NCBI GenBank assembly: GCA_032358165.1
Contig: JAALGY010000012.1
Location: 248,001-312,000, forward strand
From: Diplosphaera chodatii
Taxonomy: Eukaryota > Chlorophyta > Trebouxiophyceae > Prasiolales > Stichococcaceae
DNA: 64,000 nucleotides
Reading direction: 5' to 3'
The position numbers were made by a program, and so were the translations under genes. Numbering within the stretch: the stretch's first letter is position 1; every line of letters begins with the position of its first letter. The notes below the pieces were generated by a model, which saw only the letters and a list, made by a program, of their open reading frames with translations, did no database searches and was not told where the DNA came from. Positions 10,311 to 21,000 of this stretch are shown here, piece after piece.

Positions 10311-11599
10311 CATGCACAAAGCGTACCTGCACCGTTTGTTGTTTTCCTGCTTCTGCCCCTTAGGAAAATTTCTGGAATTTGGGCTGGGAAAGACCCCCCC
10401 CTCCCCTCGCCACCCGTTCTGGGAATCGTTTCACTGCATGGGAATATGCAATGGCAGCGGGAACAGAGACGGAGCCCATCGGCGGGAAAAGCGGGAAACT
10501 TCATCCTGATGGCGGCAGCGGTGGCAATGCTCTGGATGCTGAGGGCGCACTGCAGCAGCAGCCTGCAGCCGGGGCAACAATGCCCGCCGGCGACGCCGAC
10601 GTGGAGCTGGTGGTTGACAAGCATCAGAGGCCTTGTCAAGCCCTAGCTTGCCAAGGTAAGGGCTCAGCCAGCCACGGCTTTGCGAGTGCCCGGTGACTGA
10701 GTCTGTGACCTTCACTCATCCTACAGGGACAGCAAAGACGCCCCGCAGTCTCCAGCACTGCCGTTGTTTTGATAAACAGAGTATCCTGGCATTGCAACTC
10801 CGGCGGGTCTGGCATCGACATCCCCAACCCGTCAGAGGTAGCAGGGCGCGACTCCGCTGCGCAGGCGGGCGGCGGCGGCCAGAGCGAGGCCGGCAGTGCG
10901 GGCGCCCCAGGGTGAATGCATATATGCCGGACCACCTGAGTGACTTTGCATAGAGATGCCACTGCGGCCCGTGCTCGTTGTACGATGACCCTGCATACAC
11001 GCTGGCTGGTTGAAAGGTCGAGATGCCGGCTTCCCTCAAGCCAGTTGTCGTGATGTGCCCATATCAGCCGGCAGTGCCACTGCCCCAGCTGCACAGTTGC
11101 GCTGCATTGTTGCAGCCCGACGATGACAACAATGCCGCCACAGCTAGAGACGCACAGGGCGGCGCAAGCAGAGGAGCCGCTCCGGCGCAGGCTGTGGCAG
11201 TGCAATGGCGGGAAGCGGACGCAAAGCAACAGCCCCGCTGTCGCACCAGCGCCGCCGTCGCAGCCCAGCGGCCGTCCCACCTGCCAGGGCAGTATGTCGC
11301 AGGCTGCGCTGGAGTCGGTGGCATATGAGGGTGACGCCAAACGCGGCGGGGGATAGCTTGCTTGCCTGAGCATGCATGGCAAGGCTGATGGCATGATAGA
11401 TGCTAATGAGCCGCTTTCAGCGCTCCCGATGAAACCGAACCCGGCTGCCTGATTTGCACATGACTTTGTTCTGACGATGATTGCATGTGCAATGATCTGG
11501 ACCCGCAAGATGGCATAAGACACAGGCTCCTTCCTTCCTAGATTGCTCCCTCCTTCCTTCCCTCCTTCACCTACCGCCTTGCGTGGGTTAGCAGCTGCT
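10311..11599. other. unique segment between the opposed arrays; possible exons
   Basis: About 1.3 kb of non-repeat DNA lies between the two opposed minisatellite blocks. Two stretches have coding-like composition. One is 10,379-10,655 (+), Gly/Ala-rich and ending VDKHQRPCQALACQ before a GTAAGG donor. The other is about 11,120-11,330 (+), an Ala/Gln-rich frame including AVQWREADAKQQ. No domain is recognised and I cannot join them into a gene. Confidence 0.3.
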
Positions 11600-12145
11600 A
11601 GTGCTAAGATGTGAGCAACTAGGAAGAAGAAGAAGAAGAAAAGAAGTAAGTTTGTTGTCCAGGTTCCCTTCCCTTGAGTATAGCACATTGAGATGTTTGC
11701 CGAGTGTTGGGCTAGGAAGAAGAAGAAGAAGAAGAAAAATAACACCGCCCAGGTCTTCCTGAGTGCAGCGCCATAGAACTGTGCCAAGTGTTGGGCTAGG
11801 AAGAAGAAGAAGAAGAAGAAGAAGAAGAAGAAGAAGAAGAAGAAGAAGAAGAAGAAGAAGAAGAAGAAGAAGAAGAAGAAGAAGAAGAAGAAGAAGAAGA
11901 TGAAGAAGATGAAGAAGATGAAGAAGATGAAGAAGAAGAAGAATGCAGGGCTTGGGGTGTGATCAAGTGCAGCACATCGTAAAAATGTACCAAGTGCTGG
12001 GCTAGGAAGAAGAAAAAGAAGGAGAAGAATGACAGGCCCAGGCATGTGCGGGAGCAGCTTCAGCACTTAGGCAGTGTGTCGGAAATAAATTCCAGGAAGA
12101 AGAAGAAAAAGAAGCAGCGGCCCAGGCATGTGCAGCACAACATGA
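11600..12145 (-). repeat. inverted-orientation minisatellite units
   Basis: About five units related to the 9.2-10.3 kb array occur here in reverse complement. They show GGCTAGGAAGAAGAAG followed by spacers, and in the last two units the CCCAGGCATGTGC block and CAGCACTTAG. A stray single unit lies at 12,541-12,595 (AAGTGCTGGGCCAGGAAGAA). Together with the forward array this makes an imperfect inverted repeat around a 1.3-kb spacer. Confidence 0.8.
11800..11943 (+). repeat. (GAA)n trinucleotide tract, 144 bp
   Basis: About 33 perfect GAA triplets are followed by four GAT-interrupted GAAGAA steps and then more GAA. It sits inside the third inverted minisatellite unit, whose ordinary GAA run is only 12-20 bases, so it is a local expansion of the unit's own run. 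Long purine-only GAA/TTC tracts are known to form triplex structures and to be length-unstable. Chance frames through it give poly-Phe and poly-Ser 'proteins', which are not genes. Confidence 0.97.
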
Positions 12146-13440
12146 ACAATTGGCGTTCGCATGGGCGAGACGCGAGTTTGTCCCCCACCGGCATAGGAAA
12201 GTGGGAGGCAAGAAGGGCGTGCACTCTGAAAGGCAGTCGTCATCTCTCCCCGTCATCAGAAAACACTCAACTTCTGCCCCTTAGCTAAGAGGGCATTACC
12301 CATGGGTAACATTCGCAAACGAAATTTCGCTCGCCGCGCACCGCGACTGACTCGTCGCTGTGCGACGCCGACAGCAACAATGCAGGAGATAGGCGAGGTG
12401 ATTTCGGGCCACAAGCTTGCAGCGCTGACGGCCGGACGGCCCCATCGGCCGTTCCGGAAGTACTCGCTTTAGGGTTTACTCTTGCTCCTAAGCGGTGAAC
12501 GCAAAGAGTTTGGCTCCTAAAGGGGGGCCAAACTAAAACTTCACTAAGTGCTGGGCCAGGAAGAAGAAGAAGAAGAGTGGTGGGGGCCCATAAATCCACG
12601 TAGTCTGACTGCTGGTAAGACTTAGACTATTTCACCGACACTAGGAACACAAGGAAGAATGTGGGCAGAAGTAAGAAGGAAGAATACAGGCCTGCTGTTG
12701 GACAGTTGTGCCAACAGCGATAGGGGCAACACTGCAGCATCGTCAAGATGGTGTGCGCCTGCATTGCACGCCTGATCAGCTCACGTGCGCAGGTGCAGTG
12801 GGCTTCAGCCGGCAGTGCGAGCAACTGGAGACCAGTGTACGTCTGTATAGTTTGCGGTCGGCAGCTATACGGAGTCTGCATGCTGGAAGTGCAGCTTCTA
12901 AAGTAAATAGCCCATCCACCACTGCGATCTGACTGCACCATTCACCACCTCTGAGGCAGTGCGATGCACGCACATCGTGAGCACCATCGTTTACTGTAAC
13001 AATCCTTGCGTCTCCACTTGCATAGCTGGTATCGTGATTAGAGAGAGAAAAGAAAGGAAGAAAAAAGACGGTGCAGTTTCGGACCAGATTCCAATTTGGG
13101 GCTCAGCAAAATGTGACGCATCGTCAACATAAACGTTCATTGTTCAGCTCTTACAGCTGCATTTGTCTTTTGGTTCAGGTCCCGACGCACTAGAATACAG
13201 CCTGTTTGTGAAGCCCGTGCAGATGGCGACCTCTGCAGGTGAAGCACCCATGCAGTAGTACAGCTGCAACAAGGAAATGTAACGGTGTTTTCCAAGGCTC
13301 ATTGTCACATGTTTGCTTGTCATTAGGCCTGCAGACAAATGAGCAATCCTTCAATGTAGTGTTTTGTACACTGTTTCTGCACACAAACATTGCTCGCATG
13401 ACGCTAAATCTCCGTGCGACGTTGAAACGAATGTGAACGT
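12146..13440. other. no recognised gene; telomere-like motif
   Basis: Short frames only. One stray minisatellite unit lies at 12,541-12,595. The decamer TTTAGGGTTT at 12,468-12,477 equals one and a half plant/green-algal telomere repeats and also contains the telo-box AAACCCTAA on the minus strand. No gene can be supported. Confidence 0.35.
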
Positions 13441-14137
13441 GTTGCACCGTGCAGATGTGGCCCGGGCTGCCGCGCAGCCCGCCGGTAAGGTGGGCACGGA
13501 CGAGGACCTCAGTGCGCCCTTTCGTGACGACGTCCCTGCCGCCATCCCCGATTCCGAGCACGTTGATCCCACAGCCCAGGTTGCCTCCGCCTTCAACATT
13601 CCCGAGGCAGATGACTTATGTGATAGTACGTTCACATGCACGTGTTATGAGTGCATGCCGGCCTCTGGTGTGCCGATGCATCCGGTTTTGCACCTGACAG
13701 CAGCAGCGCAGACGCGTCACTATGCCCTCACCAGTGCTGCCTCGCACTGCAGGCGCACGGCATGCGGGAGAGCGACCCTAACTATATCCCTGGCGCGCCC
13801 GCCACGGCTGCCCGCCCACCAGCGGTGGACACGGCGACTGGGGCCGCCATGGAGGCATTGCCAACTGGTCTTGCGGTGTGTGCCTTCAAATGCGTTGCCA
13901 TTCACTTTTTATAGTCCCACTGCCAACGCTGTCATGGAGACGCTGCCCACGGGCCTCGCAGTGCACGCCTTTCGAAGATTTGCCTTGCTTTTGCTTTTCT
14001 TTCTTTCAACATCCCTTCACTCCCCCATGTGCCCTGTCATGGAAATGCTGCCCATTGGTCTCACAGTGCGTGCCTTTAGATTTACCCTCGGACCCTCTCT
14101 TCATCCTTATATGCTGCCAACAGGCGCCACCATTTAG
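13441..14137 (+). CDS. hypothetical protein with thrice-repeated segment (uncertain)
   Basis: Not recognised. A continuous coding-like frame starts in GC-rich DNA near 13,441 (KVGTDEDLSAPFRDDVPAAI and on to AFNIPEADD). A second piece follows an acceptor near 13,750 (AHGMRESDPNYIPGAPATAA). It is followed by three copies of a short segment: MEALPTGLAV at 13,849, METLPTGLAVHAF at 13,934 and MEMLPIGLTVRAF at 14,039, spaced 85 and 105 bases. The DNA between the copies is pyrimidine-rich and intron-like, which suggests tandemly duplicated small exons. No domain is recognised; start, stop and exon joins are unresolved. Confidence 0.3.
13845..14079 (+). repeat. three tandem copies of a roughly 45-bp segment
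   Basis: The copies are at 13,845-13,889, 13,930-13,973 and 14,035-14,079. They share CATGGA, CTGCC, GG(T/C)CT and GTG(T/C)(G/A)(T/C)GCCTT. Their peptide frames are equivalent, which is expected if they are duplicated exons or decayed coding repeats. Confidence 0.65.
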
Positions 14138-15500
14138 AAGGTGTCTCCATCTCTTGTAGTTGGGGTGCTCCACACGGTCTCTCGACCATGCTTTGACTTT
14201 GTGCCCTCTGCATCACAGAGCACATCGATTGCTGGCACATAGGCACTGTCCACTAGCCTCAGGTTCTGATTGGCAGTTATGCATCTTTTGGGCTTGAAAA
14301 GAGACAAGTGTAGGCCACAATGCTCACACGATGCATCTGTGTCATTCATGCTCACTCGGTTGCAAGCACGTGTCAACAAAGCGAACGTCAAACTTGCACG
14401 CAGGGTGGCGTCAAGTATGGTGATGTCACAGGACCAAAGGCGACAGGTGTGCTGCCGGCCCACTGCAGTGGCTAGAGTCTGTTTCACCTGGCTGCATCAC
14501 GTGCGCTGACAATGAACTCAGGACACTAAGGACAGAGCGCAGCTCAGCGGCTCACGTGGCATCGGCTATCTTGCAGGCAAAGCAAAGGTGGATCCCGGCA
14601 GTAACGAGGCGAAGTCCACTTCCTAAAGTGCCCAGCCTCTATGGCAGGGCCTAAAGCAGGCACAGACGTTGGGGCTGCAGCAGGGCGACCGTTGTGCTGC
14701 GTCCAAATTGCCAGGGAACTGTGTACAGGTGTACTACTGGAGGTTGGCGCAGCAGACCTGCAAGTGTTTAGCTTGTGTCAGACAGTCGATGGCAGGCCCA
14801 CGACATACAGTACTCTAATTAAATGAGGGAGCAAGCGCCAAAACCAGGTCTGTCTGATGAGTTGCGATAGACATGAGCAATAGCTGCCTGTGACGGTTCG
14901 CAGAGTGCCTCGACCAATCGCGTGCACACGTAGCACTTGCTTCGTTAGGCCTTACTAGCAAAGCTAGTAGTAGCTAGCTCTGACATAGCACAGATACTGT
15001 TCTCGTTTCAATACGACATTTCAATACGACAAGCAAATCGTAGGATAAGAGGGCAGGGCACAGCACCAGGTACCAACCCCATGCGACAGCCTCCACGACC
15101 ATACACATGCCAGTACAGTGCAGCAGTCTTTGACTCTCACACAGCTCTTGAGTACTGCAACCTGGTTGTACCCTCGTCTCTGCCCGGTCTCAGGCAACGC
15201 TGGTAACTGTCGTCCACATGCATCACATCAGCTTGGCCCTGGCTGCAGCCTTTCCTGCTGTTGCCACCACCCTTGCCCTTGTTGGTGCTGCTCAACCCAC
15301 TGCCTTTCCTGATGCCGCTGCCCTGGTCCTTGACTCTGGCCCTACCGTTAGCTTCACTGTCCTCGCTGTTGCGGCTGAATGCCTTGCCTCTGCCTTTGCC
15401 GCGGTTGCCAACGCCGCCGTTGCTGCTGCGGATGTTGCGCTTCACCTTGCCGCTACTACCATTGCCCGTGATGCTGGTGGTGTTGAAATTACCCTTGCAG
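14138..15500. other. no recognised gene
   Basis: A minus-strand frame of 117 codons (14,134-14,487) and a plus-strand frame of 61 codons (14,641-14,826) show no motif I recognise. A short direct repeat TTTCAATACGACA occurs twice near 15,006-15,030. The right end (about 15,140-15,500) continues the Gly/Ser/Lys low-complexity coding tail of zinc-finger copy B in a shifted frame. Confidence 0.35.
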
Positions 15501-17427
15501 CTACTGGCATTGCCCTTGTTGCCGGCGGTCCGGAGCTTTCCCTTGCCCTTGGCACTGCTGTTGCGTGCTGCCCTTGCTGCTGGCAATGTTGACTTTGACC
15601 TTGCCGCTATCGTCGGTGCCCTTGCTGCTGACGATGCTCCTGGCCTTGCCCTTGCCCTTGCCCTTGCCCTTGCCCTTGCCCTTGATACTGCCGCTGTTGC
15701 TGACCTTGCCCTTGGGGCCGCCGCTGCCACTCTCTGCTTTCCCCGCATCTGCTGCCGTTGCGGGTTTCGTTCTTGCGGCTGGCTTCCGCCGGGAGCGTGC
15801 AGCCGCTGCTTTGCACCGCATGCATAGTGGCCCAAGGCCGGCGTGGCCCTTGGCTGCCCCGAAGTCGGAGATGGGACGCACCACCCCGCAACCATCACAC
15901 ACCTCGCATCACACAGCCGACAGCTGTGAGACATAAAATGGCCCCGAGCCTGCATACGCTGTCAAGGCATTGCTGCTTGTACATTGATACACCCGGTGGA
16001 CTTGCAGGCGGTGCATCTGCGCAGCTATCTGTGACCACTGGTGTGACAGACACACACTGCTCAAGATGGATGCTGTGTCCTCATGGTCCTGCTGCGCCTA
16101 GACTGCAGATGTGAGGTGCGTGAGGTCGTTGAGGCAGATCGGCGCAAAGCCTACAGACTTGATTACAGCAACTCACGGCAGCACTCAAGCACCTGCTGAG
16201 TTGGGCGCTTGCTGGCATGGGTGCCCTGTGCTGTTTGGCCGCCCTGGTGATGCAGGCGCACTTCTTGCAGCGCGGCTTCAGGCCGTCGGGCGACGCGCTC
16301 CAGCGGCTGAAGTGCTCCGCGTCCTTCACCTGAGGACCGGCGTAGGCTGGTGTCGAACTCAACAAGCTGAGTCAATCCGCATTTGTGATATTGTGGGTTC
16401 ACTGCCTGTTGATATTGGCTGGTGGACCAGTAGCATCGGAACGTGCTGTCAGATCGTTCTAGTGAGTGCGCTTGCGAAATGCACACAGCAGGGTTTCACT
16501 GGTACACCAGCAGGTCCTGCTTCTCACCCAGGAGAGTAACATCACACACATGACATGCACAGTGCTGCAGTGCGATGGAAGGATCATAGAGGATTGCAAG
16601 TACTCTGCATCGTAGCATGCTGTACCAGAGCACTTCTGTCTCGAGGTCAAGAGGTCAACGAGTCACCTTGCCACAGTTGCTGCACAGCTTCCTGGCGATG
16701 GGCGGGACCTGCAGCCTCCGCAGCGCCGCCGCCCTCTCCGATTCGCAGGCGCTGCAGGCGCGGCGTCGGCCAGACGTGGACCTGGGATCCAGCCTGAAGA
16801 AGCTGGCACGCAGTGAGTTCCCGCACCTGGTGCACGTCTGTGGCTCTGCCGTCGCGGGGTGCTCCTCCTCCCGCAGCCTGTGGGGCAAAAGAAACTGGCA
16901 ATGGATGGCACATTCTGCCCATGAGCTTGGAGCGCAAGACGTGAATCAACAATAGATCCAACAAACACAGATTCGAACAATGGCAATCCTGCACATGTTG
17001 CTGCAGCAGTCACGCTGACAATCAACACCGCAGACACAGAAGCAAGTGCAGGAGCAGCGGCAGGAGCTGCAACAGGGTGAGAGGCTGTATCAGCTCACGG
17101 TCGCTGCGGTCCGTCATCCAGCCGAAGCTCTTGCAGGCAAGCCCGGCATTCCGAGCACCGGCCGTCGGGCTGCTGCTTCCGCTCAGGGAAGAACCGTGAT
17201 GGATGCTGCTCGCCACACCGCTCACATGTCTTGCCACCATCCTTGGCTATGTTTGACTGCCTTTCCAGCTTTGCCTTCGCAGCTGTGCTCTTGTTCACAG
17301 CCGTGGCTGTTTGACCAGCCTTGACTGTGATCTGGCGATCCTGAGGACAGCAAAGATCGCTCCAGATGCAGGTTTGCCAATTAGCGCATTTGGCTGGGCT
17401 CTGTGTGTGTCCATTTGCGTGGCACAA
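15501..17427 (-). CDS. four-finger zinc protein, inverted copy B
   Basis: Close relative of the gene at 952-2784, in the opposite orientation. Exons read on the minus strand: 17,427-17,099, 16,877-16,667, 16,329-16,177 and 15,902-15,501, about 364 residues. All four fingers are intact (TCERCGE, CTRCGNS, LCSNCGK, CDGCGVV). Differences from copy A: the ATG used in A is ACG here (17,304-17,302), so the nearest in-frame ATG is at 17,427. Exon 3 is four bases shorter but the phase into exon 4 is still open. The low-complexity tail shifts frame after SSKGS and stops at 15,501, while the frame homologous to A's continues on another register. A run of GGCAAG hexamers lies in the tail. It may be an active paralogue or a gene at the start of decay; function is unknown. 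Confidence 0.55.
15646..15692 (-). repeat. hexamer microsatellite (GGCAAG)n in coding tail
   Basis: About seven to eight units of GGCAAG on the minus strand (CCCTTG on plus) encode alternating Gly-Lys in the tail of zinc-finger copy B. Copy A has no such pure run at the matching place, so the repeat probably grew after the duplication. Confidence 0.8.
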
Positions 17428-18095
17428 AGGTGCTCACAGAAGTACCAGGCCCCCGCTTCTATCACTTGCGTACTTGAGGCTGTCCCAAGCGTGTGAGACA
17501 GCTCACCTGCAGCACATGCTGCCGCTGCAGGGGATGCCGCAGCACTGGGAGACCAGGCTGCCGAAGGTGCCGATCAAGCCGATTGCCCAGAACCCTGCCG
17601 GGTGCGAACTTAAATTTTGATCCACCACTGCAACACATCATTCGGGTCGCTGGTCCATGACCTGGTGCGGAGCTGAACACGGTCTGCATCGGGAGGAGCG
17701 ACACTTGTGCAGACTTTCTGGCACGGGTACGATCGGCTGCACAGCTACGCTTAAAGCTTTCCAGTTGGGGGCTGTGTGACAACGCGTGGTGCAGCCTGTA
17801 TGATGACGCGACGTAGGGGCCCAACGAACGCGCGCCAATCTTCAGCATCCTTGGACTGGGCTATGCCCTGCATGCTGCGCTGGCAGTGTGCGATCTACGT
17901 CACCTGCAGTTTAGCAATTGCTGTGTTCCCAGTCAGCTGCAGCAGTGCATGCCTGCTGCAGGTGGCCAGCTGCGGGCAGGCGGGTGCAGTCGACTGCAGA
18001 TCCACGACGCTGGCTGTTTGGCAGCACGTCACATGGGTTGATGTCATTTGCAGTTTGAAGAGCATCTGGGGCATGCCACTGCCAATGGCAGCGCC
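17428..18095. other. intergenic between zinc-finger copy B and TOP3A
   Basis: Divergent upstream regions of the two flanking genes. Open frames on both strands (for example minus 17,462-17,848) show no family signature. No long repeat is seen. Confidence 0.35.
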
Positions 18096-21000
18096 ATGCT
18101 CAGGGTGCTCAACGTGGCCGAAAAGCCCAGCGTGGCCAAGGAGGTGGCCCGCATCCTGAGTGGCGGTAACGTGCAGCGTCGCATCAGCGCGTGAGTGTAC
18201 ATGCACACATTTTCTGGATGTGCCCTCAAATTCCCTGCATCCTTATATTTGCAGCACCTTCCGCATGCCCGTGCACCCTGCCAGAGCGCAAGGTGTATAT
18301 ATGGAGGCGGTCGTCATGCGCCGGCCATCCCTGCAGGTCCCAGTACAATGCCAACTGGGAGTTTGGTTACACCCTGGGCGGGCGCCAGTGCCAGATGGTG
18401 TTCACCTCCGTGGCGGGGCACCTCACGGAGCTGGACTTCCCGCTCAGCCACAAGGGCTGGCGCACCTGCAGCCCGCTGGACCTGTTCGCTGCGCCCGTGC
18501 ACAAGACCGTGCCGGGGGTGAGCCGAGCGTGGTTTTGTTCAGGGCGGCAACAGACAGTTGGGCAGCCGTATGAACATACCTGCACATACCCTTTGCGGAG
18601 GTTGTGCTGCCCTGCAACATGCATGCAGCGCGCAACATGAAATGATGCACCCACCGTGCATGCAGCATGGCGCGGGCTGCTCACATTGTGGGTCAATCAG
18701 GCAAAGCCGATTGTGCGCGCACATTGAGCACTGCGTTGCTGCTCATAACCATCATGTATGCGCAGGACAATGCAGCTGTAAGGGTTCCAGATTGCAAGTA
18801 AACCCCAGGGGGCGTGTGGCTTACCGGCATGCCGCCTGCAGCTAAGACTGAGCCCCGGCTGCCCCCTGGCTGACGGTGCCAGCTGTACTCTTGCACAGGA
18901 CAAGGCGGCGCTGCAGCGTAACCTCGAGGCGGAGGCGCGGCGGGCCGAGCAGCTGGTGCTGTGGCTGGACTGCGACCGGGAGGGCGAAAATATCGGATTT
19001 GAGGTGGGTTCTCGTAAATGACGTGAACCCGTCTACCAAATGAACCTACGGCATGCTGGCGACTGGCACGCTGAAACAGCAGCTGGTGCTGCGGCTGGTC
19101 TGGCAATTGCCGAAAGAAGACCTGTTGGCTTGGTGGGTATCGGGGTGAACACCTGAAGGTATGAGCAGCTGTCGAACATGGTTATGAGGAGCTGCATAGT
19201 CATTTGGCAGCGCTGCGGCTCATCAGACTCCACGATGTGCTTGAAGTGCCTGAATCATTTCAATGCTGATAGCATGAAGCAACTTGTGACATGGGAGCAT
19301 GTCTTCTTTTATCAGCTCAGGGATAACTGCATGGATGCTGACTCGGTTGCTGGGCAGCAGACACAAGGGCAGGCATCAGAATCTGTCAAGCCACGACCGC
19401 ATCTACTGCTGTGGGTGCTGCTTGAGCATGCGTACCAAATGACTAGGTACAATAGATAATACAATAGATAGTATACACAACTAGTTCAACTTGCTGCAGT
19501 CAACACTTACGAGGGGGGTGCAGGTGCTGCGGGTGTGCGTGGCGGCCAACTCGCGGCTGGGCGTGCGGCGGGCACGCTTCTCCGCGCTCATTGCCCCCGA
19601 GCTGCACCGCGCCATGCACAACTTGGTGAGGGATAATGGCGTACTGATGTCTACATGCAAGCCCATGACACAAGGCCGCACAATGCTGTCCACCTTTCGC
19701 CCCCAAGCTGCACCAGGCAATGCAACAGGTCACAGGTGGTCAGAGCTGCGACAATCATGCGTGTTGAAGCACAGCATATCAGGTGCACTCCGTCGCCTTG
19801 CAATGTATGCATGAAGCGCCTTGGGCTTGGCAAGCAGTCCCCACTGAGCGTCTCACTACGTGCGCCTCAGGTTGCACACCTTGGTGCAGCGTGCGTAGCT
19901 TGGTATTGGTGAGCACATGTCCAATCATACTGCGTTTGACTCCTTGGCAGGTGGCTCCCGATGAGAACGCCTCCGATGCGGTGGACGCGCGGCAGGAGAT
20001 CGACCTGCGCGTAGGCGCCGCCTTCACCCGCTACCAGACGCTGCTGCTGCAGAGCAAGTTTGATTGGCAGGCGGGCGGCCTGGCCACCAGCGAGCCGCTC
20101 ATCAGCTACGGGCCCTGCCAGTTCCCCACCCTCGGGCTCATCGTGCAGCGCGACTGGGAGATCCAGAGCCATATCTCGGAGCCATTTTGGGAAATCAAGG
20201 TGACGTACCGAGCGGGGGACGGCAAGTCCTGCGACTTCAGGTGGGCTCGCGGGCGGCTGTTTGACCATGTCGTGGCCACAATGCTGTATGAGCCCTGCGT
20301 GGCCAACCCCACGGCGACTGTGTCAAAGATCGAGGGGCGGGAGCGCAGGCGCTTTCCCCCGCACCCCCTCGCCACCCTGGACATGCAAAAGACTGCAACT
20401 CGTGTGCTGCGCATGCCTGGTGCGCAGCAGAATGTCTCGGGTTGGTCGAATACAGCCCTGGCCTTGTGCGTGCCATGCAGCCCGGCAGTGCAGGATGCTC
20501 GCTCATGCTGCTGATGGTCAGCAGGTGGTCAATCAGTTCATGGATCATCGTGCCTGTGGACGCTGAGCGCAGCTTGGCGTGACTGCAGCCGTCATGCAAC
20601 TATCATTCTTTGCGTCCAAGCCTCAACAGAGGATACAGAACATCTTGATGCGTGTTCGGTTTGAAACAGAAGGAACACCAGAGCTCGGACATGTCACACT
20701 TGATGATATGGTAACGCCATAAACATGAGAATCAGGTTTCGACTCCCGATAATATAGTTTCAGACATTTGTCACTGTTAATTCATCAGCATTTTCTCTCC
20801 TTCAATGTGCTAGGCGAGCGCATCATGAAGCTGGCGGAGGAGCTGTACCAGGCCGGCTTCATATCCTACCCGCGCACAGAGACCGACCGCTTCGACACCG
20901 CCTACGACCTGCGGGTGAGCTGATCTGAGAAATGACACCAAGATACCACTATAGCTAAACCAGACCTGTTACAACCAGGCTTTACATGTAAACACGACTG

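Noticed and set aside
11796..11993. Minus-strand poly-Ser frame
   Set aside because: Another register of the same GAA tract.
10636..12066. Minus-strand 476-codon frame with poly-Phe
   Set aside because: It runs through the GAA/TTC tract and the inverted minisatellite units; the length comes from the absence of stops in a triplet repeat, not from a gene.
9203..12145. CRISPR-like array
   Set aside because: Repeats are imperfect and contiguous with no unique spacers of constant size, and the DNA is nuclear eukaryotic.
14134..14487. Minus-strand frame considered as a retrotransposon fragment
   Set aside because: No protease, integrase or reverse transcriptase motif could be found.
20735..20750. 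tRNA B-box-like GGTTTCGACTCCC
   Set aside because: One base too many for the B box, no A box or acceptor stem, and it lies inside a TOP3A intron.
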